This document shows positions 33,798 through 43,754 of a stretch of 64,000 nucleotides of DNA, piece after piece. The DNA is from Symsagittifera roscoffensis (lineage: Eukaryota; Xenacoelomorpha; Acoela; Convolutidae). The notes below the pieces were generated by a model. It searched no databases. It had not been told where the DNA came from and was given only the letters and a program-made list of their open reading frames with translations. Every line of letters begins with the position of its first letter. Positions within the stretch are counted from its first letter, which is position 1. A program made the translations under genes and the position numbers. The stretch is taken from the NCBI RefSeq assembly GCF_963678635.1, contig NC_087067.1, positions 19,847,639-19,911,638 on the forward strand. Direction: 5' to 3'.

Positions 33798-34682
33798 GTG
33801 GGCCAAGGGGGAAACACTCACGGCGATTCGGATTACAGGGAGGCACCGAATACAGAGCCTTTGACAAGGTGTGATGGCATTCAGTTGGGGCACTCGAGAG
33901 ATGCCACGGCAATGGCCACAGCCTTTGAACCCCTAAACAGGTCTTTAGAGACATTCCTTACAAGGTTATCCAAAACCAATGAACGCAGTGAAAAGTCCAA
34001 AAGAGTCTTTAAGAAACTAAGATGCTACAAAAACGAATCTGATGGCTGTATTGATACCTGGATAGAGGTAATGAAACTGCATTTCGAGGAAGAGGACTTG
34101 TCGGAAAGACAAGAATGCAGTGCGCTCACCAGTAATTTGGAAGGGACAGCCCTGAACTGTGTCATGGCCAAGGAGCAATATCAGCGTGACACGGCCGAGA
34201 AAATCTTCGAAATATTGTTAAACCGTTTTGGATCAGGGGTGCAGGGGCACCAAGCAATGATGCGCTTCGAGAAACGGAGGCAACGAGAAGATGAAACGAT
34301 AGACAAGTTTCTAGATGACTTGGAAATGCTGAGAAGACGCAGCCAACCGGATGAATCGAACCAAAGGATGAGCCTGGCAGTAGCCTCAAAATTCATCGAT
34401 GGTGTGAAGAATGATGAACTTCGAACAATGCTAGCAACGCATTACACACCACTATCAACCAATGCGCCAATACCAGAGGAGTTGAGGCTCAAGTCAAAAG
34501 AATGTCTTTTGTTGAAACCTCCTTCGAGATCTGGATACTATAAGAACAATTATGGAAATTTTAACAACGGACCAGCAAACCAAGGGATCAACTGGTACAA
34601 ACCGAGTGATGATATGGACAAGAGACGCTCTTGTGCCAATTGCAGTTCAACGGACCATCACGTGTCAGCATGCCCAACTTAG
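33798..34682 (+). CDS. gag capsid-like domain with zinc knuckle (fossil)
   Basis: It contains a retrotransposon gag (capsid) domain: WIEVMKLHFEEEDLSERQ, ALTSNLEGTALNCV and IFEILLNRFGSGVQ, followed by FEKRRQREDETIDKFLDDLE, the usual helical block of Ty3 gag. It ends in a CCHC knuckle, CANCSSTDHHVSAC (C-x2-C-x4-H-x4-C), which in this family binds the element RNA. Confidence 0.85.
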   Translation: MGQGGNTHGDSDYREAPNTEPLTRCDGIQLGHSRDATAMATAFEPLNRSLETFLTRLSKTNERSEKSKRVFKKLRCYKNESDGCIDTWIEVMKLHFEEEDLSERQECSALTSNLEGTALNCVMAKEQYQRDTAEKIFEILLNRFGSGVQGHQAMMRFEKRRQREDETIDKFLDDLEMLRRRSQPDESNQRMSLAVASKFIDGVKNDELRTMLATHYTPLSTNAPIPEELRLKSKECLLLKPPSRSGYYKNNYGNFNNGPANQGINWYKPSDDMDKRRSCANCSSTDHHVSACPT

Positions 34683-34691
34683 AAACAAGGC

Positions 34692-36137
34692 ATGAAAGCA
34701 ATAGGCTTTAGCCTCGAGGACGAAGATGCGTCAGAAATTGACCATGAGGATTTCATGAGACGAGTAATTGCGAAATTCGGCCCGCGGTGTTTCTTTTGCA
34801 ATTTGGAAGGTCATTTTAAGTCAGATTGTCCACAATTCTGGGATGCAGTGGCAGACATCAAGCATCCAAGGCATGAGGAAGCTTTATCAGGAGTGAAAGC
34901 CAGCAAAGCTCGCCTGTTGAGTGAAGCGGAGGCGCGCAGAAAAGACAAACCGCAAGAGCTGGCGACGAAGAAAATGCAAGCGGTAACTGAAGAGACATGT
35001 GAACCGGAAACAGTGACTGCGGCCGATGACTTCAAGATTGATTATAGGGCAGCCGCGAGGGATGCTCTAATTAGAGTGCAGCAGGAACTGGTGACAAAAG
35101 AGATCAAACAGAAAGTGAAAATCGAACTGGAAAATGAGAAACTACAGGAGCAACTGAATACCTTCGAAGCAACGGAGGTCGAAGAGACTAAAGCACCAAG
35201 CAGTTTGAGCATGAAACCTAATGTAATCTCCGGTCAGACGTTCGGCATGGTGCCGCAAGGAAGCAAGATACAGTCGATAATCTCGGTGGCTGGACACCAG
35301 GTAATCAGAAATCTGAGTGAACCATCCGAGTTCACTTTGATGCATTTGGACACATATGCAGATTATCTGAGGCAGGTGGAGCCACGCAATGAGTCGAGAG
35401 CTGTGCGAGCACTACTAACAACGGGTGGCCCTCGCATAAAGAAATTTCATGGACGCTACCTGGAGGTCTATGGGCCGTATCAAATGATGCTGAACGTGGA
35501 TGGGATCAGTATCTACACAAGTACTTATGTAACAACAGACAGTGACCAGATAGGGCAGATCTATTTGGGTGAGGAGGAACTCAAAGTCCGCAGGATAGGC
35601 CATGACGCCATGATGGAACAAGATGCAGTACACAGTGGGTATGAAGCAGATGTGACCGCACATCTGCTCGACACCAACGGAAAGAAAATCGGAGTCACAG
35701 GGCTGCTGGACACACGAGCGGTAGTGAGTCTGATGCCGATAAAAACTTGGGAAAGAATGGGCTTCACGAGGGAAGATCTAATTCCAACGAATCTCCGACT
35801 GGCCGCCGCCAATCGAGGAGCAATTTACGTAGCCGGAAGAACACCAATAACGGTTCTCCACATGGGAGGACGGGATCTTTGGATGAGCTTCCTGGTGGTA
35901 GAGAATTTGGACGACGCCGACCGATTCATCTTGGACAGAGATTTCGTCAGGAATTTTGACGTGATGATTGACCTGAACAACGGTCTGATACGGATTAGAA
36001 ACCCGGACCGGAAGTATGTTAAGAAACCGATTAATAGGATAATAACAGACGAAAACAAGGTACCAATTTTTTTAGACAGAAAAGTAAAACTGCAGCCAGG
36101 GCAGGCTGTGGTAGCAATTTTTAGAATGAGGAATTGA
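34692..36137 (+). CDS. second zinc knuckle plus retroviral-type aspartic protease (fossil)
   Basis: Near residue 35 is a second CCHC knuckle (CFFCNLEGHFKSDC). A charged helical linker (~80-165) follows. The protease-like domain is at ~325-450 (VTGLLDT near 35695, then IYVAGRTPITVLHMGGRDLW and FILDRDFVRNFDVMIDLNNG, the ILG-D-L-like block near its end). It would cleave the gag-pol product. The element is a fossil and I give no statement on activity. Confidence 0.8.
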   Translation: MKAIGFSLEDEDASEIDHEDFMRRVIAKFGPRCFFCNLEGHFKSDCPQFWDAVADIKHPRHEEALSGVKASKARLLSEAEARRKDKPQELATKKMQAVTEETCEPETVTAADDFKIDYRAAARDALIRVQQELVTKEIKQKVKIELENEKLQEQLNTFEATEVEETKAPSSLSMKPNVISGQTFGMVPQGSKIQSIISVAGHQVIRNLSEPSEFTLMHLDTYADYLRQVEPRNESRAVRALLTTGGPRIKKFHGRYLEVYGPYQMMLNVDGISIYTSTYVTTDSDQIGQIYLGEEELKVRRIGHDAMMEQDAVHSGYEADVTAHLLDTNGKKIGVTGLLDTRAVVSLMPIKTWERMGFTREDLIPTNLRLAAANRGAIYVAGRTPITVLHMGGRDLWMSFLVVENLDDADRFILDRDFVRNFDVMIDLNNGLIRIRNPDRKYVKKPINRIITDENKVPIFLDRKVKLQPGQAVVAIFRMRN

Positions 36138-36381
36138 AATTCGTTAAGTGATAGTAAACAGGTTTGTTTGAAACCGAATCCAAATAGACAAAGCTCAGTG
36201 ATTTTAGACCGGAGCTTCTCGGTAACGCGAAACGGACTGTGTGTCAGTGTGTTATTGAACACACTGAACACCACGGTTTGAATCCAGCGTGGAAAGAAGC
36301 TTGGTTACGCTTTGCCGATGAGGACCGACTATGAGGAGACACAAAACTTGAAGAAACATAGTGTGAAAGACTGTCCTTATC

Positions 36382-37571
36382 ATGCAAATAAAGAAAAAAA
36401 TTTCAAAGAGGATTAATGAATTAAAATCTATTCATAAATTGTTTTCAATGAAATCCGAAACGGACGACGGCTTATCAAGCTGCTCGAATTTTCCGGAACG
36501 CCCCTCGTCATATGAACTAGAATCTGACAAACCGGTTTCACCAGAGATAGAACATTTAAAAGGGAAAATAGGTGAAGGAGATTTCAAAAAATTGCGGGAC
36601 CTCTTAAATCGGAACGCAGATGTATTTTCAAAAGGCGGATATCGGTTGCTGTAATTTCGTCGAGCACAAAATCGAACTTGAAGAGGGCGCCGTTCCCCAT
36701 AGGGAAGGCGCAAGACGAATGACGCAACACAAGTCGGAAGCGTGCCGAGCGGAAATAGAAATGTTGCTTGAATACGACATGATAGAACCCTCGAAATCGC
36801 CATGGGCTTGCGGGGTAGTAATGGCGAAAAAGAAAGGGGGGCAGCTTAGGTTTTGTTGCGACTTTCGTTAATTGAACGCGGCAACGATAAAAGATGCGTA
36901 CCCGATACCGCCAATAATCGAGAGCCTCTCTAAGCTTGGTGATGCCAAGTTCTTCACCACATTGGACTTGAGTTTTGCCTTCTGGCAGGTCCCTCTGCGG
37001 AAGAAGGATAGAGAGAAAACCGGATTCGCGTGCGAATTAGGGTTGTACCAGTGGAAGAGGATGCCCTTCGGCTTGTGCAATGCAGCGGCCACTTTTCAAA
37101 GACTGATGGCTCAGGCTTTGACCAGAGTGACCACGAAAATATGGGAATCTCGTGATAAGTTACGTGGACGACGTGGTCATAGCCATACCGACCCTGGAAG
37201 ACCACATTGATCGGCTTGATGAGGTCTTTGGATGCATGAAAAAAGCAGGCTTGAAGTGCAAACCATCGAAATGTGAAATCCTTAGGGATTCAATCAAGTT
37301 TCTGGGAAGAATGGTGGACAGGCATGGCGTGAGGCCAGACCCGGAAGCAGTAGAAGCAGTGTTGACATGGAAGGCTCCCAGAACGGACACACAGCTCCTG
37401 AGCTTCCTAGGGTTTGCCAACTACTACCGTGAGTTCATAAAGGGATATGCGGACAAGGTGTATCCGATGCAGAAGCTGATGCGCAACAAATGGAAAAAGA
37501 TCGAATGGAACGATGAAGCAGAAGTTGCCTTCGAGAACATAAAGCGGGAACTGTGCGAAGCGCAGGGCTAG
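36382..37571 (+). CDS. reverse transcriptase region (fossil)
   Basis: Several adjacent frames at 36382-36654, 36620-36871, 36872-37210 and 37152-37571 carry in order the pre-RT NADVFSKGG word, MIEPSKSPWACGVVMAKKK, KFFTTLDLSFAFWQVPL (domain A), RMPFGLCNAAATFQRLM, ISYVDDVV (active-site YVDD), FLGRMVDRHGVRPDPEAVEA and FLGFANYYREFI. The order and wording are those of Ty3/gypsy polymerases. The 36138-36381 spacer between protease and RT holds no recognisable protein. Confidence 0.9.
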
Positions 37572-38251
37572 GCATGCCTACAGAAAAGGGCATGTATGTT
37601 CTTGACACAGACGCATCGGTAGTAGCCATCTCAGGAATATTTCATCAGGAGCAAGAATGGAATGGAAGAACGGTTCTCCGTCCCATTGCATACGGCAGCA
37701 AGGTCTTGAGTGACACTGAGATGAAATATGGCGCACCAAAAGCAGAAATTTTTGCAGTAGTCACGTTTGTGAAAAAATACCGCGCATACTTGGGGACCGC
37801 TCCCTTTAAGTTACGCGTTGACAACAGAGCGTTATCCTGGTTGAAGACCTACTCGATGGATCAGAGTTATATTGGTAGATGGATAGTAAGATTGGATGGC
37901 TACCATATGATAATCGAACACAGGATGCGTGATAAACACCAGAATGCTGACAGCCTCAGCAAGAAAACTGAGTTCTATGAAAGATTGGAGCAGAAGCAAG
38001 CCAATCAGGCAGAAATAAAGGAAGGATTTTCGTTTCTGGACAAAGAAACTTATGAAGCGCTTCCCTTAACGAGATGGTTGGATAAGTCTGGACATTCAAT
38101 TCCAGGGCATCCTGAGTTACCTGTAGAGAAAGCAGCCGAGATAAAGATCCCATCCAAGGTGGACCCGGTCCCCTTGGATCTGTTGCTGCGCTCAAACCTG
38201 GTCCAACAAGAACTCTCTCGCATGAACATAAACAGTCTCATTATTGGATAA
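37553..38251 (+). CDS. RNase H domain (fossil)
   Basis: The frame starts with the YVLDTDASVVAISGI strand of RNase H, then RPIAYGSKVLSDTEMKYGA, the EIFAVVTFVKKYRAYLG helix, KLRVDNRALSWL and the HQNADSLSK end. Located directly after RT, as in Ty3/gypsy. Confidence 0.9.
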   Translation: MRSAGLGMPTEKGMYVLDTDASVVAISGIFHQEQEWNGRTVLRPIAYGSKVLSDTEMKYGAPKAEIFAVVTFVKKYRAYLGTAPFKLRVDNRALSWLKTYSMDQSYIGRWIVRLDGYHMIIEHRMRDKHQNADSLSKKTEFYERLEQKQANQAEIKEGFSFLDKETYEALPLTRWLDKSGHSIPGHPELPVEKAAEIKIPSKVDPVPLDLLLRSNLVQQELSRMNINSLIIG

Positions 38252-39117
38252 AACGGTGCAGGTCACACCGCAAGTGATGCGGATGGTGGGTGGATTGTTA
38301 GAAGGAGAAGTGACCAGAGATGACCCCGAGTAGACAGCAGCAGTGGCTTCACTAACAATCAGGGAAAAGATGAAGATCATGCCGTCCAGACGACAACACG
38401 AAGAGAACGAGAGGGATTGTAGGACAATAGTTCAGCAACTAGTATCCTCAAAACCCCACGAGATTTTAACCAGTACTTCTTACGGACGGAAAGAACAGGG
38501 GAGCAGTACGCGAAGGAAAACCGTTACCTTTGTGGACCAGGATAAAGAAGGTGAAAAGGTAGAACGAAACCTGGTGCAAGATTGTTTGTCCGGGGAGACG
38601 AACGATGAGAAGAGCCAGCGAGTACAAGATCAACACCCGGGACAAGAAAGTTTTCCGGGGAGTTTGAGATAGATGAAAAAGTTCCTGATGAGAAACAGGA
38701 CCTGGGGAACAAGGTTTTGTCCGGGGAGTTCAGATGGATGCGAAAAAGGCACAGACATGATCGAGAGGAGCGTGCAGACTCCATCACAACCTCTTCAACA
38801 GATGACAATTCCCGAAACTCAGGAATTGACACCTATTCAGATAGGAACTCGAGTTCGGGATCAGAACTGTCCGAACTAGCGATCCACACACTACTAGTGG
38901 AAACTCGGGCAAGGGACCCGGACAGAGAGTTGTACCAGGATCCTGACAGTGATCGCTACCTTATACCAAGCGAAAGAGTCTTTGACAACGCAGCGGATTA
39001 TTTGGAGACAATAGCGGTATCGAAACGTTAGATAAGTCTGTTGCCACAAAATAGGTAGCTAGGACTGATCTCGAGCCGTTCAAGCAAGAAACACAGCCGC
39101 TGGCGAAGATTTGGTGC
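38252..39117 (+). other. long acidic, Ser-rich linker between RNase H and integrase (fossil)
   Basis: About 290 codons' worth of DNA with broken frames that encode acidic/Ser-rich stretches (SITTSSTDDNSRNSGIDTYS, SGSELSELAIHTLLVE). Most Ty3 elements have a much shorter connection here. I recognise no domain. Confidence 0.5.
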
Positions 39118-40406
39118 GTGAAGATGGAAGAAGACACACACCAGCCCAATGAGCTGAATAGTCAGATGAGGGTCATGAAGACGTACTTGAAGGCGAGATA
39201 CAGACTCTCTGATCTTCTAAGGGCGCAGAGAAATGATCGCATGACAAGCAACCTGAAAAGGTGGATCGAGAATGGTTCTCCGGATAAAGGGGACCTCGAG
39301 GAAGACAGTTATCGTATCCTGAGACAGTACTTCATGCAGAAGGAAGGGAGGTTATATTTGAACAAGGACGGGATTGTGGCTTGCAAAAGAAGAGAAGAAG
39401 ACAGAGTCCTATACAAATATAACGCGATAGTCTTGCCGCAACTCTATCAGACAGAACTTTTACTCAGGTCGCATGATCAGATGGGCCATCAGGGGATCGA
39501 CAAAGTATATCAGAGGATACTGAAGCGCTTCGAGTTGCCTGGAATGAAAAAGGCATGCGAGAAGTGGGTAACAGCATGTCTGTCATGCCAACAGGTCAAG
39601 GATCCAAGGGAGTTGCGATTTCCTTTACAATCGATCGAGTCGTCTGAATTCAACGAGGTGGTGCAGATAGATTACCAAAAGATATGCATGACAGACAGTG
39701 GTTATAATCAGGTGTTGGTCATGATAGATCATTTCACGAAGTATGCAGAGGCCGTGCCCTGCATAACTGCCTCGGCGGAAGAGACATGCGACTACCTGAT
39801 CAATACGTGGATAGCAAGACATGGTTTTCCGATGACGTTTCAATCGGATAATGGAACAGCTTTCGTAGGAGAGCTTACGAAAGAGCTTATGAGACGCTCA
39901 CAGGTTGCTCAGGCTCACTCCACGACGTACCACCCCCCGACGAATGGCTTAGTGGAAAGACAGAATAGGACGTTAGTGTCGATGCTGAGAGTATATTGTT
40001 CCAGGTACATGACCGATTGGGACAGATACCTTCCACAGGTGATGGGAGCCTATAACAGCACGCAACACTCCACCACTGGAGTTAGTCCACACATGATGCT
40101 GACTGGACACAAAAAGTCTTTACATTTAACCTTTTCTACACAGAGTATGAGGGAAAGAAAACGTCTCCACAGGTCTACGTGAGGGATGTGATCAGACGTC
40201 AACAGGAGTTGAACGATTTATGTAGACGAAATACTCAGCAAGCACAGGCAAGGCAGAGGAAAAAATTCGATAAGAAAGCAGCTGGTGCGAAAGCTTACTC
40301 GGTGGGAGACTACGTATGGGTATTTCAGAACGTTATACCACCGAAAGGAACAAAAAAGCTCCTAAAAAAGTGGAGGGGCCCATTCATGATTACGGAAGTG
40401 CATTAG
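39118..40406 (+). CDS. integrase (fossil)
   Basis: N-terminal HHCC zinc finger (SHDQMGHQGIDKVYQ, then CEKWVTACLSCQQVK), catalytic core with VVQIDYQKI (first Asp), TFQSDNGTAFVGELTKELM (second Asp) and TTYHPPTNGLVERQNRTL (Glu), followed by a basic C-terminal region with QRKKFDKKAAGAKAYSVGDY and VWVFQN...LLKKWRGPFMI, the GPY/F-type module (40179-40406). Confidence 0.9.
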
Positions 40407-40545
40407 GAGGGACGCTTTTACAGACTGAGTACTGGCCGAGCCGCTCATTACGAAAACATTAAGCCACATAATCCATCGACAGAAGACTGGTGTATACCGG
40501 CAGACATGGAAGAAGGAGGACTGGCAGGACCCTGAACAAAGGGAG

Positions 40546-41613
40546 GTGCCTAAGAACTTGGAAACGGATTTTCCGTTCACGATACAGACTCGTCAGAATG
40601 ACAGGACAAGATTCAAGAAGAAATATAACCCTTACGGCGACGATTTTGTAGTGGACAGGATAGACCTAAAGAAAATAGGGGAAGAAGTAGTGGGTCTAGA
40701 AGACATATCTGTGTCACAGGACATTGACATAGTCGATGATCACGACGATGAGTGGGTCGATGACCGGTCGAAACCCGAGGTAGAATTCGACGACGAGCAA
40801 CAGCAGTCATATGAACAAGACTTAACGAATCTGCGTGTCTTGGAATGGCTGAACGAAATGACGTCGGACCCAAAGGAGACCACTGTCACGATTCAAGATG
40901 TAGATCGTGAAAGCATAAAATACATAAAAGCCGAACGAGAAGATCCTTCCTGGGCTGCCCAGGAAGGGCGACTACTCATTCCGGCTTCCAATCTCAATTT
41001 GATACCCGGTATGCGATCGACGGGGACGTCGATGGATATTTTTGTCTGGGGAGTGGGGGTAGGACTTGCCCACACTGAAAACTTGATAATAAAAAAATTA
41101 AAAATAACAAGAGAGACAGGAGACTTAGAAGCAGAAACAGGCGAAGAGCCTAAGAAACCTGACATAGGGAGGGTAGTTGAGTCATATTTTAACTTACCAA
41201 ATGAATATTCAAGTAACATAAAACTAACAGACAGTGATTTTATACTCACAAATAGAACATGTGCGATAGCAATCACAGCAGACATGAGTTTTAGGACAGC
41301 GTTAGCGGCAGATTTTAAGAGGGAATATAAAAACATAGAGTTCCTATGGAAGCAAAGACCAGGGATAGGGGGGCGTAGTGGCCTTACCTCCGGCGGCGTC
41401 ACAGATACCGGGAAAATACCAATGCTTCTTGGTAACGAGGGCGAAGGAGAAGCAGCACGTGGACCCGGAAAACCTAGTCTTGTCCTTGACGAGATTGAGA
41501 GACTTCCTCGTGGAAATGCACGTGAAGGAGCTTTCGCTTCCAGTGTACGACCCGAACAAAGGACGACTGCACCCTCGAGAACTGTACGCGCTGGTACACG
41601 TGATATTCTCTGA
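40546..41613 (+). CDS. post-integrase acidic protein region, unknown (fossil)
   Basis: 355 codons. N-terminal part (QTRQNDRTRFKKKYNPYGDD) looks like the tail of pol. Then a strongly acidic stretch (DIDIVDDHDDEWVDD) and a more folded region with IFVWGVGVGLAHTENLIIKK and NLPNEYSSNIKLTDSDFILT. No family recognised. It could be the end of the pol polyprotein. Confidence 0.5.
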   Translation: MPKNLETDFPFTIQTRQNDRTRFKKKYNPYGDDFVVDRIDLKKIGEEVVGLEDISVSQDIDIVDDHDDEWVDDRSKPEVEFDDEQQQSYEQDLTNLRVLEWLNEMTSDPKETTVTIQDVDRESIKYIKAEREDPSWAAQEGRLLIPASNLNLIPGMRSTGTSMDIFVWGVGVGLAHTENLIIKKLKITRETGDLEAETGEEPKKPDIGRVVESYFNLPNEYSSNIKLTDSDFILTNRTCAIAITADMSFRTALAADFKREYKNIEFLWKQRPGIGGRSGLTSGGVTDTGKIPMLLGNEGEGEAARGPGKPSLVLDEIERLPRGNAREGAFASSVRPEQRTTAPSRTVRAGTRDIL

Positions 41614-41853
41614 TACTAATATACAAGTATATTTACATAAGAAATATTACTTAAGTATAGGCTGAGTGATGGGCGTGAGGGTATTATGCTAAAGACTAAG
41701 TTGTATGATACGTGTGATATGTATGTTATGTTATGTGTTATGTTAAGGTGAAACTGACAGGTGTGACAGTCGTGATTCCTTTTCTAGATCCTGATTGATC
41801 ATTTAAATTACTCACTTGAGTCAAAGAATCGAATCAAACTTGAAAAGAATAGA
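41614..41853 (+). other. spacer before the cargo genes
   Basis: AT-rich spacer with a TATGTTATG repeat run (~41715-41745) and pyrimidine stretches. It separates pol from the downstream frames; it may hold a splice acceptor or promoter for them, but none is certain. Confidence 0.3.
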
Positions 41854-42660
41854 ATGGACAACTTCAACCTGGATGAATTGATGGACCTGGCAGAGGCATA
41901 TGTAGGACCGATGGTAGATGCGATCTATCGTCGGCTGATCGAACGAGACTTCGCTCTGGAGGACCCAGAGGTGGTCATGTTGCTGACCGCCCTGATCAAC
42001 ATCTTGGGGCACGACAACCGTGGGGACCGCCCCACGGAAGTCCTGTTGATGGCAGCATATGGAGAAAGAGGAGTACTAGACCGCCCGAACATGAGAGTGA
42101 TGAGGTGGAGAAACGGGGCTCTCTCAGGGAGTGACTTGGCGAATGAGCCTGGATTGGGAAGTTCTAGGACTTACCAACCAGGTGAAATGCCTATGCCCTC
42201 CAAGCCCAAACCTGGGCTGACGAGAATGCATCAGGAGATGAACCGCGAGGCTGCCTCGTCTGGTTCACCACTGAGAGCAGCTGTGCCACCAAAGAGAGCG
42301 AAAGTGGAACAGAGGGTTCAGACGAACCAAACCATGCAAGATCTGGATGGGATAAAAGACGAACTGGAAAGGACAAAAAGGGAGCTGGACGAGGTGACTA
42401 AGACCATGCTCATTGCGGAGGACGACAGAGACATGTGGAAAAGATTGTTCGAAGACTGTAACAAAAAGCAGGGTGAAAAAATTGAGCGCTTGAGGCAGAA
42501 CTACAAGGAGCGATCGGAACGCAGGGCGCTGACCACGGCCGTGGAGAAGATGATACCTGCAAGGAGTATTCCTAGTGGGCAGTCCCCGATGGAGCTCTTG
42601 ACGCCTCGAGAAATGAGTCAGACAACGGAGACACGGCTCCCGACAGCAATAATCGAGTGA
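41854..42660 (+). CDS. cargo protein 1: coiled-coil protein, unknown family (fossil)
   Basis: 268 codons from MDNFNLDELMDLAEAYVGPM. N-terminal ~60 residues are helical (DAIYRRLIERDFALEDPEVV); residues ~155-215 form a coiled coil (DGIKDELERTKRELDEVTK). PKRAK suggests a nuclear localisation signal. It overlaps by four bases the next frame, which begins GTG at 42657. No family is recognised. Confidence 0.5.
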   Translation: MDNFNLDELMDLAEAYVGPMVDAIYRRLIERDFALEDPEVVMLLTALINILGHDNRGDRPTEVLLMAAYGERGVLDRPNMRVMRWRNGALSGSDLANEPGLGSSRTYQPGEMPMPSKPKPGLTRMHQEMNREAASSGSPLRAAVPPKRAKVEQRVQTNQTMQDLDGIKDELERTKRELDEVTKTMLIAEDDRDMWKRLFEDCNKKQGEKIERLRQNYKERSERRALTTAVEKMIPARSIPSGQSPMELLTPREMSQTTETRLPTAIIE

Positions 42661-43754
42661 CAATCCCGGACCCTAGTGACACCTTGGGTGACCCCGTCGT
42701 GGAACAAACGGTGAGGAAGCTGATAGAGACAGCTGGACGACTGGTCGCCAACAAGAGTGCGCCAGGTTCCGGGGTGACTGCACCCTATGGAACGATTGAC
42801 GACACGGGCAGAGTACAACTCTCCCAGACCGTGATCAGACAGGGAATAAGTGACGTGACGCCACTAATGGGGGGCTCTAAGGCCCCAGAGAGAAGAATAC
42901 AGAAGATGCCAGCGAAGAAAGTTTCACGTGTGATAGACGTACAAAAGAATAATCAATTGAGATATAGTTTCACGGGAGTTCTGGAGACAGATCCGAGAAC
43001 TTGCTTCAATCGAGCGACTTGGAACCCGGCAGTAAATCTGCAACAACCGCCACTGGGGACATCACATCTGATACTGGGAGACAGCTTGGTCAGAGTGCTA
43101 TCGAATTTGAGGACCTCCTGGGTCACCACGGTGATGGCCTTCGGAGGTGCGACGATAGCCCAGTTATATTGAATGGTGGAACTAATGATCCTGGTTCGAA
43201 CGAATGACATCTCTAGAGGTTCGGATGAGCAGGAAGCACTATGGGAATCAATGATGGTGTGCTTGTTTACTACTCTCTGGCAGAAATTCAATTGCGCGGT
43301 ACTGACCGTTTGCACTGTGCCATTGGATACAAGGAGCTTGACAGCAGCAGGGAGAAGGCACAATGAAGGAGTCGTCATGTGGAATAACATCCTAAGGAAT
43401 CTCGCAAGTCGGAATGCCGGGAGAATGATCCTCATGGACATTGAACATGAGTTGAGAGCTATGGATCAGGCCAGGCTGACCACGGACGGCATCCACTTCG
43501 ATAGTATAGAAGGATAGGCTTGGTTGAATCGAGTCTACCAAGAGCGATTGGATGAGTTAGAAGCAGAACTCTTTGACACCGGAGTGCTGAAAGAGGAAGG
43601 AACATCGAATGACACGGTGATTACCACCTTTGTGCCTCCTAGCCTGCAAACACGCTTGGGGACGTTGCGTCCGTCACGAACTACAGACAACAGAGCTCCA
43701 GCGAACCAGGTCAGAGGACGGACGTGCAGGATAGATTGGGAGAAGCGCCGGTGA
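42657..43754 (+). CDS. cargo protein 2: SGNH/GDSL hydrolase-like domain (fossil)
   Basis: Frames at 42657-43172, 43173-43517 and 43524-43754 show the SGNH blocks in order: LILGDSLVRVL (block I, GDS, ~43075), MAFGGATIAQL (block II glycine), ILVRTNDISRG (block III, x-x-N-D, ~43200), and TTDGIHFDS (block V, D-x-x-H, ~43485). Between them lies VLTVCTVPLDTRS and NEGVVMWNNILRNLA, normal for the fold. Such enzymes are esterases or lipases; in transposons an SGNH domain is known from ORF1 of some CR1-type LINEs. In a Ty3 element it is unexpected. It is followed by the large unknown protein. Confidence 0.7.
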
